Below the pieces are notes generated by a model that searched no databases, was not told the DNA's origin, and saw only the letters and a program-made list of their open reading frames with translations. Positions 1 through 7,384 of a stretch of DNA of 15,888 bases are shown here, piece by piece. The position numbers and the translations under genes were made by a program. How positions within the stretch are numbered: the first letter of the stretch is position 1; every line of letters begins with the position of its first letter. This DNA comes from an uncultured Collinsella sp. (GTDB taxonomy: Bacteria; Actinomycetota; Coriobacteriia; Coriobacteriales; Coriobacteriaceae). The DNA lies in contig CABSMK010000023.1 of the NCBI GenBank assembly GCA_902478825.1, positions 1 through 15,888 of the forward strand, read 5' to 3'.

Positions 1-6
1 CTAACG

Positions 7-58
7 ACGACGGCCGGCGTGCTTTTGGAAGTATCCCAAGCGCGCCGGCCGTCGTTTT
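7..58. terminator. Strong GC-rich hairpin at the contig start
   Basis: Perfect 13-bp inverted repeat (7-19 with 43-55, arm ACGACGGCCGGCG) that continues inward with a few more pairs. It is followed on the plus strand by TTTT at 55-58. Read on the plus strand it is a good rho-independent terminator for a gene lying left of the window. On the minus strand it would follow the C_GCAxxG gene ending at 72, but the U-tract there is poor, so its role for that gene may be 3'-end protection. Confidence 0.7.
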
Positions 59-71
59 ATGTCGCCGACGT

Positions 72-518
72 TTACTCGGCGAGCTGCTTTAGCACATCAC
101 AGGCGATTTCGACGGCATCGTCGATGCAGCCGGGGCAGCTGCGGAGCGGACCCTTGTCCGATCCGATGCCCTTGAGCGTGCCGCAGACGGTCGTCGTGTT
201 CTTCTCGCCAAAGCGCTTGGCGATTTCGCGCGACAGCTTGTAGGTCTGGCCCTTAGTCTTGGGGTTTTCCATGCCGTCGCTCATTACAAACCCAATGATG
301 GCCACGGCGCCCGAGATGGCGCCGCAGGTCTCGGTCATGCCACCCATGCCGGCGCCAAAGCCCTCGGTGAGGGTAAAGGCGGTCTGGGGGTCGAGCCCGA
401 CGGCAAGTGCGAGCGTGCAGGCAACGGCCTGTGCGCAGTTAAAGCCGCGGGCGTGGTATTCGGCAGCCTGAGCCTGGCAGGCGGCGGTGTCGAGCTGGGT
501 GGTATCGATCTGCTTCAT
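72..518 (-). CDS. C_GCAxxG_C_C family (redox-cysteine) protein
   Basis: 148 residues, within the usual size of the C_GCAxxG_C_C family, whose members are probably redox-active or cluster-binding cysteine proteins of anaerobes; the biochemical role is not established. The family pattern is visible: FNCAQAV around C28, the glycine-rich GFGAGMGGM at 53-61, then TCGAISGA with C65, and later cysteines C112, C128, C131 and C140 (CPGC at 128-131). There is no signal peptide, so it is probably cytoplasmic. The start at 518 is chosen because AAGGAG lies 6 bases upstream. A longer frame reaching 626 has no ribosome binding site and would translate the dyad in the leader. It is divergent from metY across about 230 bases. 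Family assignment is confident; function is not. Confidence 0.88.
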   Translation of the reverse strand: MKQIDTTQLDTAACQAQAAEYHARGFNCAQAVACTLALAVGLDPQTAFTLTEGFGAGMGGMTETCGAISGAVAIIGFVMSDGMENPKTKGQTYKLSREIAKRFGEKNTTTVCGTLKGIGSDKGPLRSCPGCIDDAVEIACDVLKQLAE

Positions 519-531
519 CGTTGTCTCCTTG

Positions 532-563
532 GTCACGGTGTACCCGCTTATGGTACCCGTGAC
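532..563. promoter_or_regulatory. Dyad directly upstream of the C_GCAxxG gene RBS
   Basis: GTCACGG (532-538), a one-base bulge, GTACC (540-544), a 7-base loop, GGTAC (552-556), CCGTGAC (557-563): twelve paired bases on each side. On the minus strand it ends a few bases before the AAGGAG Shine-Dalgarno of the gene starting at 518. It could be an operator or an RNA hairpin affecting ribosome access. The structure is seen; the role is inferred. Confidence 0.5.
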
Positions 564-748
564 GGGGCATGTAATCATCGAGAGCTTCATGTATGCTTCA
601 TTTTTATCTATCGAGCAAATGCCCAAGGCTTGAGATAAATACCCTTAATCAATTTGTCCCATAACCTATCTTGGGGATGGGTTGAGAGGGGTGCAGGGTA
701 GCGGTATCGTGAACCAAATAAAACGTAACCCAGGCAAGGGAGCTAGAT

Positions 749-2032
749 ATGAGCGAGCAGACTATCGGTACTACATGTGTTCAGGGCGGCTATCACCCGG
801 GAGATGCGGAGCCGCGCCAGGTGCCCATCTACCAGTCCACCACGTGGAAGTACGACACGTCCGAGCACATGGGCAAGCTGTTTGACCTGGAGGAGTCGGG
901 CTACTTCTACAGCCGTCTGCAGAACCCCACGTGCGATCTGGTTGCCGCCAAGATCTGCGAGATGGAGGGCGGCACCGCAGCGATGCTCACGAGTTCGGGC
1001 ATGGCTGCGAACTTCCTCGCGATCTTTAACGTTGCCGGTGCCGGCGATCACGTGGTCGCAAGCTCTGCCATTTACGGCGGTACGTATAACCTGCTCGCCC
1101 ACACCATGGGCCGCATGGGCGTGACCTGCACGTTCGTCGCCCCCGACTGCACCGATGAGGAGCTGGAGGCTGCCTTTCAGCCCAACACAAAGCTCGTCTT
1201 TGGCGAGACGATCGCAAACCCCGCCCTTGCCGTGCTCGATATTGAGCGCTTTGCCAAGGCCGCACATGACCACGGCGTGCCGCTGATGGTCGACAACACC
1301 TTCCCGACTCCCGTGATGTGCCGTCCCTTTGAGTGGGGCGCCGACATCGTCACGCACTCCACCACCAAGTACATGGATGGACATGCTGCCTACCTGGGCG
1401 GCGTGATCGTCGACCACGGCCAGTTTGACTGGATGGCCCATGCGGACAAGTTCCCGGGTCTTACCACGCCCGACGAGAGCTACCACGGCGTGACCTATGC
1501 CGAGAAGTTCGGTCGTGAGGGTGCCTTCATTACCAAGGCCACCGCTCAGCTCATGCGCGACCTCGGCCCCATGCAGAACCCGCAGGCGGCCTTCTTCCTG
1601 AACAGCTCGCTCGAGAGCCTGCACGTGCGCATGCCGCGTCATTGCGAGAACGGCCTGGCCGTTGCCAAGTTCCTGCAGAGCCATCCCAAGGTGCGCTTCG
1701 TGAGCTATCCGGGCCTGGAGGGAGACAAGTACTATGACCTGGCTCAGAAGTACATGCCCAACGGTACCTGCGGCGTCGTGAGCTTTGGCTTTAACGGTGG
1801 TCGCGCGGCTGCCGAGACCTTTATGAAGAGCCTCAAGCTCGCCCAGATCGCCACACACGTGGCCGACGCCCGCACTTGCTGCCTGCATCCTGCTAACGCC
1901 ACGCATCGCCAGATGAACGATGAGGAGCTCATCGCCTGTGGCATCTCCGCCGACATGGTGCGCCTGTCGTGCGGCCTCGAGGACACGGCCGATCTGATTG
2001 CCGACCTTGAGCAGGCACTCGAGCAGTGCTAG
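749..2032 (+). CDS. metY: O-acetylhomoserine sulfhydrylase (aminocarboxypropyltransferase)
   Basis: 427 residues, the usual length for MetY of the Cys/Met-metabolism PLP enzyme family. These enzymes convert O-acetylhomoserine plus sulfide or methanethiol into homocysteine or methionine in the cytoplasm. The PLP-lysine motif HSTTKYMDGH is at 203-212 with K207 as the Schiff-base lysine. The phosphate-cradle segment SSGMAANF (82-89), the conserved YSRLQNPT (54-61) and the VDNTFPTP segment (181-188) are all present. The C-terminal HPANATHRQ and RLSCGLED are typical of the family. The ATG at 749 has AAGGGAG upstream. Methionine gamma-lyase and cystathionine gamma-synthase are close relatives, but the length and the GYFYSRLQNPT and SLESLHVRMPRH segments favour MetY. 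It stands alone with its own terminator. Confidence 0.88.
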   Translation: MSEQTIGTTCVQGGYHPGDAEPRQVPIYQSTTWKYDTSEHMGKLFDLEESGYFYSRLQNPTCDLVAAKICEMEGGTAAMLTSSGMAANFLAIFNVAGAGDHVVASSAIYGGTYNLLAHTMGRMGVTCTFVAPDCTDEELEAAFQPNTKLVFGETIANPALAVLDIERFAKAAHDHGVPLMVDNTFPTPVMCRPFEWGADIVTHSTTKYMDGHAAYLGGVIVDHGQFDWMAHADKFPGLTTPDESYHGVTYAEKFGREGAFITKATAQLMRDLGPMQNPQAAFFLNSSLESLHVRMPRHCENGLAVAKFLQSHPKVRFVSYPGLEGDKYYDLAQKYMPNGTCGVVSFGFNGGRAAAETFMKSLKLAQIATHVADARTCCLHPANATHRQMNDEELIACGISADMVRLSCGLEDTADLIADLEQALEQC

Positions 2033-2101
2033 GCTAGCGTTCGCACAAGGCGCCGATACTGGCAGAAAGCTTCGGCGACCTTTCGTTCCGATTCCGTAGG
2101 C

Positions 2102-2147
2102 GGGGCCTCAATCGCGGCTGTTTGCAGGCGATTGGGGCCCCGTTTTT
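2102..2147 (+). terminator. Rho-independent terminator after metY
   Basis: A 14-bp stem (2102-2115 with 2128-2141, one G-T wobble) and a 12-base loop, followed by TTTTT at 2143-2147. It ends only 26 bases before the start of the next gene, so it may also act as an attenuator for the transporter. Confidence 0.85.
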
Positions 2148-2173
2148 GCGTTGGGCCACTCGAAAGGATGGAT

Positions 2174-3478
2174 ATGGAGAAAACTGCAGAGCAGCTGCGC
2201 CGCGAGCACATTGCCCTAGAGGGCGACACCCATGGCAAGAATAAATGGGCGATCCTGTTTACCGTGCTCATTATGACGTTTATGGTGTGTCTGGATTCGA
2301 CCGTCGTGACCGTGGCGCTGCCCGTGATGCAAAAGGAGCTGGGCGTGGGCCTCGACCGCATTCAACTGGTGAGCTCGGTGTACCTGCTTGCGACATGCGT
2401 GGCTATGTTGCCGTTTGGCCGTCTGGGCGACGTGCGCGGCAAGGTGAATGTGTTCCAGCTGGGCGTCATCGTCTTTTCGGTCGGTTCGCTGCTGTGCGGC
2501 CTTTCGGCCTCGCTCGAGGTTCTTATCCTGGCACGCATTGTTCAGGGCATCGGTTGCGCGGCGGCCATGGCTAACAACATGGGTATCATCACCGAGTCGT
2601 TTCCGGCGCGCGAACGAGGCCGTGCCATGGGTATTCTCGCGACCTTTGTGGCCCTCGGCATGATGTGTGGCCCCGTGCTCGGCGGCATGCTGGTGGCAAG
2701 CTTTCCCTGGGAGAGTATCTTCCTCATCAACCTGCCTATTGGCGTAATCTCGTTTATCGTGGGGCTCTACACGCTGCCGCATGTTAAGCCGGAGGCCGGC
2801 GAGCGCCCCATGTCCCTGATCGAGGCTGCTCGTCGCTGCTTTGCAAATTCGGCCTTCACTATCAACCTTGCCTGCATGCTCATCGTGTTCGTTGGTATTG
2901 GTGCATCCGAGTTTATCCTGCCGTTCTATTTTCAGGACGCGCATGGGTTTGGTTCCGACATTTCCGGATTGCTGTTTTTGGCGCTGCCGATGGTGAATGC
3001 CTTTATCGGTCCGCTATCGGGTACGGTTTCGGACCGTGTTGGCTGCGAGGGCCCCACGGCGGTCGGCCTGGGCGTGTACGTGTGCGGTCTTTTTGCGGTA
3101 AGCACGCTCGACGAGCACTCTTCTATCCCCGTGATCGTGTGCTGCGTCGCGTTTATGTCGTGCGGTACGTCGATTTTCCAGAGCCCCAACAACTCGTTGT
3201 ATATGGGCTCGGCTCCGCGCGAAGCACTTGGTTTTGCGGGCAGCCTGGGTAGTTTGGCGCGCTACGCCGGCATGGCACTCGGCATTACGGTGGCGTCGAA
3301 TATCCTGTATGGGCAGATGAGCGTGGCGATGGGCGAGGCCGTGACCAGTTTTGTTACAGGTCGTCCGGACGTATTCCTATTCGGCTTTCGCTCGGTGTTC
3401 TACGTACTCATGGCTGTGGCCGCCGTGGGCTTTGCGCTTGCCATGGTGCGTTTGGTGAAGATGCGCGCCCGCCATTAG
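2174..3478 (+). CDS. MFS transporter, DHA2-like drug/solute exporter
   Basis: 434-residue polytopic membrane protein of the major facilitator superfamily. DHA2 (EmrB/QacA-type) signatures are present: LDSTVVTVALP at 40-50 in the first helix, motif A GRLGDVRGK at 82-90, RIVQGIG at 121-127 and motif C GMMCGPVLGG at 162-171, followed by FLINLPIG. Motif C is characteristic of proton-coupled antiporters, so export is likely, but the substrate cannot be read. Classical DHA2 proteins have 14 helices and are often longer. Here the segment after helix 6 runs straight through a short polar loop into the next helix, suggesting a 12-helix variant. The start at 2174 is preferred over 2168 because AAAGGA at 2163-2168 sits 5 bases upstream. 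No promoter is evident between the metY terminator and this start. Confidence 0.82.
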   Translation: MEKTAEQLRREHIALEGDTHGKNKWAILFTVLIMTFMVCLDSTVVTVALPVMQKELGVGLDRIQLVSSVYLLATCVAMLPFGRLGDVRGKVNVFQLGVIVFSVGSLLCGLSASLEVLILARIVQGIGCAAAMANNMGIITESFPARERGRAMGILATFVALGMMCGPVLGGMLVASFPWESIFLINLPIGVISFIVGLYTLPHVKPEAGERPMSLIEAARRCFANSAFTINLACMLIVFVGIGASEFILPFYFQDAHGFGSDISGLLFLALPMVNAFIGPLSGTVSDRVGCEGPTAVGLGVYVCGLFAVSTLDEHSSIPVIVCCVAFMSCGTSIFQSPNNSLYMGSAPREALGFAGSLGSLARYAGMALGITVASNILYGQMSVAMGEAVTSFVTGRPDVFLFGFRSVFYVLMAVAAVGFALAMVRLVKMRARH

Positions 3479-3571
3479 CATGTTGGGAGGCTGTCTGCCA
3501 CGATTCGCGCCGTCCCAAAAAGACTGGTTTGTGGTGCGATGCGGCTTGTGGGGCGGGCGGGGGTCGGTCCG

Positions 3572-3580
3572 TGGTAGACT
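3572..3580 (+). promoter_or_regulatory. Extended -10 promoter for xpt
   Basis: TGGTAGACT fits an extended -10 (TGn plus TAGACT) about 55 bases upstream of the xpt start, with no good -35. Transcription would start near 3587, leaving a short leader that contains a 5-bp hairpin (CGCGG 3603-3607 with CCGCG 3616-3620) just before the Shine-Dalgarno. Confidence 0.45.
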
Positions 3581-3635
3581 ATCGAACAACGTTTATTAAT
3601 CGCGCGGTATCGTTGCCGCGAGAAGGGGTTGCGCC

Positions 3636-4214
3636 ATGCAGGAGCTTGAGGATCGTATTCGCCATGACGGCATCGTAAAGGCCGGTAACGTCCTTAAGGT
3701 TGATGCCTTCCTCAACCACCAGTGCGACGTTGAGCTGTTCGACCACATGGGTGCCGAGTGGGCCCGTCTGTTCGAGGGTGTCGAGATCAACAAGATCCTG
3801 ACGATTGAGGCTTCGGGCATTGGCATGGCCTGCATCGCAGCTCAGCATTTTGGCGGCGTGCCGGTGGTCTTTGCCAAGAAGGCGCAGTCCATCAACCTCG
3901 ATGGCGAGCAGTATGCCACGACCATCTACTCCTTCACCAAGCAGAAGGAGTACCCGGTCATTGTAGGTAAGCGCTTCCTGTCCGAGGGCGACAAGGTCCT
4001 GATCATCGACGACTTCTTGGCTAACGGCTGTGCGCTTGAGGGTCTCATCAAGATCTGCGAGGCTGCGGGCGCCGAGGTTGCCGGCATCGGTATTGCCGTG
4101 GAGAAGGGCTTCCAGGGCGGCGGCGATAAGCTCCGTCAGCGCGGCTTCCGCGTTGAGAGCCTGGCCCGTATCGCCGATATGGACTGCGAGAACGGCGAGA
4201 TCACCTTCGCCTAA
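3636..4214 (+). CDS. xpt: Xanthine phosphoribosyltransferase
   Basis: 192 residues, almost the length of Bacillus Xpt (about 194), and collinear with it throughout. The enzyme makes XMP from xanthine and PRPP in the cytoplasm for purine salvage. Visible marks are LKVDAFLNHQ (20-29), TIEASGIG (56-63), YSFTKQ (98-103), the PRPP-binding loop VLIIDDFLANG (121-131), AGIGIAVEKGFQ and RVESLARI near the C-terminus. GAAGGGG lies 7 bases upstream of the ATG. It is probably monocistronic, with its own promoter and a palindromic terminator immediately downstream. No purine riboswitch consensus was recognised in the short leader, unlike many Firmicutes xpt genes. Confidence 0.92.
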   Translation: MQELEDRIRHDGIVKAGNVLKVDAFLNHQCDVELFDHMGAEWARLFEGVEINKILTIEASGIGMACIAAQHFGGVPVVFAKKAQSINLDGEQYATTIYSFTKQKEYPVIVGKRFLSEGDKVLIIDDFLANGCALEGLIKICEAAGAEVAGIGIAVEKGFQGGGDKLRQRGFRVESLARIADMDCENGEITFA

Positions 4215-4240
4215 GCGCGCAACACAAGCGATTGGTATGC

Positions 4241-4277
4241 GATGTGACAAAGGGACTGTCCCTTTGTCACATTTTTT
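4241..4277 (+). terminator. Perfect GGGACTGTCCC palindrome with T-tract
   Basis: Perfect palindrome of 15-base arms (ATGTGACAAAGGGAC at 4242-4256) around a single central T, right arm 4258-4272, running into six T (4272-4277). It forms a textbook terminator for xpt and ends about 20 bases before the next gene. Its perfect symmetry and the core shared with 4688-4758 suggest a dispersed palindromic repeat family co-opted as a terminator. Repeat status is inferred from two related copies. Confidence 0.8.
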
Positions 4278-4297
4278 GTATGAGGGGAGGTGCTGAT

Positions 4298-4678
4298 ATG
4301 GATGAGAACAAGATGGGATGGCGTGAGTATGCGCGCTATGCCGAGATGTCGGTCGAGGAGCTGGCGCGCGATTGCGAGGTACAGGTGTTTCGCGCGACGG
4401 GTCCGGGCGGGCAGGGCGTGAACACGACGGACTCTGCGGTGCGCATGAAACATGGGCCCACGGGGATTGTCGTGACGGCGCGTGAGAGCCGCAGCCAGTT
4501 TCAGAATCGCGCGAGCTGCCTGCGTAAGCTGCGCGCTGAGCTTGAGCGTCGCGGGCGTCCACCGCGTCGACGCGTAAAGACCAAGGTGCCTCAGCGCTCT
4601 CGCCAGCGCAGACTCAACGACAAGCACTTCAATGCGATTAAAAAGGCCAACCGTCGTAAGCCGGGCGGGGAGGAATGA
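4298..4678 (+). CDS. Small RF-1 domain protein, ArfB-like ribosome rescue factor
   Basis: 126 residues: essentially only the peptidyl-tRNA hydrolysis domain of class I release factors plus a very basic tail. The catalytic GPGGQGVNTTDSAVR carries GGQ at 37-39. The domains that read stop codons in RF1/RF2 are absent. The tail (about 85-121) is rich in Arg and Lys and includes KTKVPQRSRQRRLNDKH, like the C-termini of ArfB (YaeJ), ICT1 and C12orf65-type factors that enter the empty mRNA channel of stalled ribosomes. Hydrolysis of peptidyl-tRNA on non-stop ribosomes is the likely role. GGGGAGGT precedes the ATG at 4298; a longer in-frame start at 4232 would translate the palindrome and is rejected. 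It differs from PrfH, which is longer. Confidence 0.8.
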   Translation: MDENKMGWREYARYAEMSVEELARDCEVQVFRATGPGGQGVNTTDSAVRMKHGPTGIVVTARESRSQFQNRASCLRKLRAELERRGRPPRRRVKTKVPQRSRQRRLNDKHFNAIKKANRRKPGGEE

Positions 4679-4687
4679 TCTTCTCAA

Positions 4688-4758
4688 TAAGTTGCGGTGA
4701 AATAGGGACTGTTTTGCGACTTTAGATGCATAAACAGTCCCTATTTCACCGCAACTTA
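4688..4758. repeat. Long perfect inverted repeat between convergent genes
   Basis: Twenty-seven-base perfect arms (4688-4714 and 4732-4758) around a 17-base loop. The arm contains GGTGAAATAGGGACTGTTT. It fills almost the whole gap between the rescue-factor gene ending at 4678 and the lipid-kinase gene ending at 4766, so it probably ends transcription from both sides, although neither flank has a T-tract. It shares AGGGACTGT with the palindrome at 4242-4272. A REP-like element is the most likely identity; no transposase is present in the window. Confidence 0.8.
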
Positions 4759-4765
4759 GGTGGGG

Positions 4766-5728
4766 TTAGCGGGTGGGGTGCCAGATGTGGAGGGCTCCGC
4801 CGAGGATGTCGACCTCGATGCGCGAGGCGACAACGGGCTCGCCGTCGGCCTGGATGGGGTAGTCGGGCTCCTCAAAAGTGAGCTCGGCATGGCGACAGCG
4901 GCGCATTCGAACCGGTGGCAACTTGGTATGGTGGCCGTCCTTGGCCGAAAGAAACATAGGCAGGGCAACCGCGCGAGGGACAGGGCCGCATGCGTAGCAG
5001 ATGTCGAGCATGCCGTCGCAGGGGTCGGCGTTGGGGCAGATGCGATAGCCCGAGCCATAGGTGGGTCCCAGCTGGATGGCCATGATGATCGCCCTCACGC
5101 GCTCGGCGGGTGCCCCGTCAAAGCTGACTGTCATGGGGTAGTTGCGATAACGTAGGCCAAACTGCTCAAGTCCCGAGAGAGTGTAGAGCGGAGCGCCGGC
5201 GAGGCCCGTCTTTTTGCGCAGCTCGGTGGTGCCCAGGCCGATGGCGGCATCGATGCCGACCGAGAGCGTCTGGTCGTAGTACTCAACGGTAGCCTCGCCG
5301 CTGCCGCTTGCGGGGTTCCATGAGCGAATGCGCCCGATGTCCTGACGCTGCAGCTCACAGGTGAGCAGTGCGCCAAAATCCTTGCCGGAGAAATCGTCGA
5401 TGCCGAGCGTTTGGGCAAAATCGTTGCCGGAGCCAACGGGCAGGACGGCAAGAGCGGGGCGGGCGTCCTCCTTTTGCGTCATAAGCCCGTTGACGACCTC
5501 GTGAATCACGCCGTCGCCGCCAAGGGCGATAACGGTGCGATAGCCCTGAGCCTGAGCGGCCAGCTCCTTGGCGTGTCCCATGCGCTCGGTTAGCACCAAG
5601 TCAAACTGGGATGCGCGCGCGGTCATATCCAAAAAGCGTTGCAGGCGCTCGGCAACCTCATGCGCGGCGCCCGACTGGGCGGCTGGGTTGGCGATGATGA
5701 GCGTGCGACCAAAATCAGTTGCGTGCAT
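4766..5728 (-). CDS. Diacylglycerol/lipid kinase family protein (DagK/YegS-like)
   Basis: 320 residues, typical for the DagK_cat family (DgkB, YegS, BmrU). These are soluble kinases that phosphorylate diacylglycerol or related lipids at the membrane face. ANPAAQSG (13-20) and the nucleotide-binding ALGGDGVIHEVVNG (68-81) are clear, followed by LPVGSGNDFA (96-105). The C-terminal half contains the conserved ending with IQADGEP. GGGAG precedes the ATG at 5728; an extension to 5800 lacks a ribosome binding site. It lies 87 bases downstream of the CLC gene on the same strand and could be cotranscribed. The exact lipid substrate cannot be assigned. Confidence 0.87.
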   Translation of the reverse strand: MHATDFGRTLIIANPAAQSGAAHEVAERLQRFLDMTARASQFDLVLTERMGHAKELAAQAQGYRTVIALGGDGVIHEVVNGLMTQKEDARPALAVLPVGSGNDFAQTLGIDDFSGKDFGALLTCELQRQDIGRIRSWNPASGSGEATVEYYDQTLSVGIDAAIGLGTTELRKKTGLAGAPLYTLSGLEQFGLRYRNYPMTVSFDGAPAERVRAIIMAIQLGPTYGSGYRICPNADPCDGMLDICYACGPVPRAVALPMFLSAKDGHHTKLPPVRMRRCRHAELTFEEPDYPIQADGEPVVASRIEVDILGGALHIWHPTR

Positions 5729-5815
5729 GGGGCGACTCCCGGCGTATGACGTGACGGTGCGGTCGCGCTCAGGTCGAATTGCCCCCGATTGTGGCTGCAC
5801 GTCGAATACTTACGT

Positions 5816-7237
5816 CTACTCTATCAGGTCGTTGTGGCGCTCGATAGCATCCGCTACCGTACCGCCCTCATCCACAATAAGCGAACGGCGCTTGGGCGAG
5901 ATGATGCGCTGGGCGGGGTACACGCCGCGGTGTCCGGCAGTTAGGTAGCTGATAAAGGCCACGATGACAAAGAACCCGGCTGCCGTGCCGTGGAACAGGT
6001 CGATGGCCATCATGCAGGTGGTGATGGGCACGTTGAGGCCGGCACAGAACACGCCGAGCATGCCGAGAGCCGCCAGAAAACTGGGGTCGATTCCGACGAG
6101 GCAACCGATCCAGCCGCCGAGCGCCGCACCGATGCCAAACAGGGGCGTGACCTCTCCGCCTTGGAAGCCCGCACCCAGGGTAAGCGCTGTGACGACCAAC
6201 TTGATGGCTGCGTCTGCCAGGGTGGTGTTGCCGGCAAATCCGGCGCCGGAAAGCCACGTGGAAAGGCCGGCGTAGTCCCAGGCGTCGAGAAGGGCATAGG
6301 CGGCCAAAACCACGAGTGCGCCTATGAGTGCGCGAACGAGGTAATTGGTGATAAAGCGACCGTACAGGCTCTTGACGGTTCGAACTGACCAGGCAAAGAG
6401 GCGTGCCGTCAGACCGAAGATAATGGCGCTGATAACAACGATGACAACCGTCCGTGGTGTCATGTTGGGAACGCTGGCGATAACATTCGCCTCGTACTCG
6501 GTACCCAGGGCGAGTGATGTAAAGTAGCCGGTAAACGAGGCGACCAGGCAGTAGATGCCCGCGGTGTAGTCGATCTTGCCGATAAAGCACATCTCCATGC
6601 CAAAGAAAGCTCCGGCAAGGGGCGAACCGAATACGGCGCCAAAGGCCGACGAGATGCCGGCGAGCATGAGGTCGTGGTGGTCATGCTTTTTAAGGTGGGC
6701 GAGGCTCGAGATGTTGCTGGCGATGGTGCCGCCAATCTGAACCGCGGCTCCCTCGCGACCGGCCGATCCACCCGTTAGGTGCGTGAGCGTGGAGCAGACG
6801 AAGGTGAGGACGGCCATGCGCATATGGATGAGGCGTGTGCCCAGAGCGGAGTCGATGACCAGGTTGTTACCGCGTTTGGCGGCAAGACCGTGGTTTTTGT
6901 ACACCCATGCGGTGGCAACGCCCACAACGGGAAGCAGTGCGTAAATCCACGCATGGTGCTCGCGATAGTCGGTGGCGATATTCAGCGAGGCCAAAAACGC
7001 CCAAGCGGCAACGCCCATGGCGAGCGAGACAATGACGACGAGCGCGAGCAACTTGGCGCTCGCGAGTAGGTTGCGGGCGTTGCGGCGCGTGTCGGCAGCC
7101 AAGAGATGCTCGGAGCGGGTAAGTTGATGCCTGCCTGCCGTGATGACGTCGTTCAGGGAGAAAAAGCCGCCATCGTCGAGCGGCTGGGAATGATCCTGCG
7201 TTTCGTTTGCGCTTTCGGTTGTGTCGTTATGAGCCAT
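5816..7237 (-). CDS. CLC-family anion antiporter, fluoride (CLC-F) subtype motifs
   Basis: 473-residue polytopic protein of the CLC family with an unusually long, polar N-terminus of about 60 residues before the first helix. GGSAGREGAAVQIGG at 156-170 contains the gating glutamate E162. Where chloride CLCs have GSGIP, this protein has GNNLV (123-127), and the later GGxFxP motif is replaced by GGEVTPLFGIGA (360-371). GNN plus GGEVTP are what I recall as hallmarks of the CLC-F branch, which exports fluoride in exchange for protons. Chloride transport is the default database label for such proteins, so the subtype is an inference from motifs. The start at 7237 is supported by AGAGGA 5 bases upstream. 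No fluoride (crcB) riboswitch was recognised in the leader. It is divergent from moeA. Confidence 0.85.
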   Translation of the reverse strand: MAHNDTTESANETQDHSQPLDDGGFFSLNDVITAGRHQLTRSEHLLAADTRRNARNLLASAKLLALVVIVSLAMGVAAWAFLASLNIATDYREHHAWIYALLPVVGVATAWVYKNHGLAAKRGNNLVIDSALGTRLIHMRMAVLTFVCSTLTHLTGGSAGREGAAVQIGGTIASNISSLAHLKKHDHHDLMLAGISSAFGAVFGSPLAGAFFGMEMCFIGKIDYTAGIYCLVASFTGYFTSLALGTEYEANVIASVPNMTPRTVVIVVISAIIFGLTARLFAWSVRTVKSLYGRFITNYLVRALIGALVVLAAYALLDAWDYAGLSTWLSGAGFAGNTTLADAAIKLVVTALTLGAGFQGGEVTPLFGIGAALGGWIGCLVGIDPSFLAALGMLGVFCAGLNVPITTCMMAIDLFHGTAAGFFVIVAFISYLTAGHRGVYPAQRIISPKRRSLIVDEGGTVADAIERHNDLIE

Positions 7238-7266
7238 ACGTTCCTCTTTTAGGTTGCAACGCAAGC

Positions 7267-7272
7267 ATTATA
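7267..7272 (-). promoter_or_regulatory. -10 element for the CLC gene
   Basis: Reading the minus strand there is a perfect TATAAT here, 29 bases upstream of the start codon at 7237. No convincing -35 is seen. The position fits a short leader ending in the AGAGGA ribosome binding site. Confidence 0.5.
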
Positions 7273-7384
7273 AAACGCGGTAAACGCGACTAGCCGGTGG
7301 GTTGGTTTCCATTCTGTTTCGCGGCCTACAACCGACAGGTGTATTTGCGGGTACAGGCCGAGTCGCGGTCGTGCGTCGGGGGAT

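Noticed and set aside
519..748. SAM riboswitch or T-box upstream of metY
   Set aside because: No K-turn/SAM core or T-box sequence (TGGNACCGCG-like) was found in the leader.
743..1906. 387-codon open frame on the minus strand opposite metY
   Set aside because: It is antisense to a confidently identified enzyme. The translation is rich in His, Gly, Val and Arg, as expected from the complement of GC-biased codons, with no recognisable motif and no ribosome binding site.
3479..3635. Purine riboswitch upstream of xpt
   Set aside because: The leader after the extended -10 is only about 50 bases and has no purine aptamer consensus, only a 5-bp hairpin.
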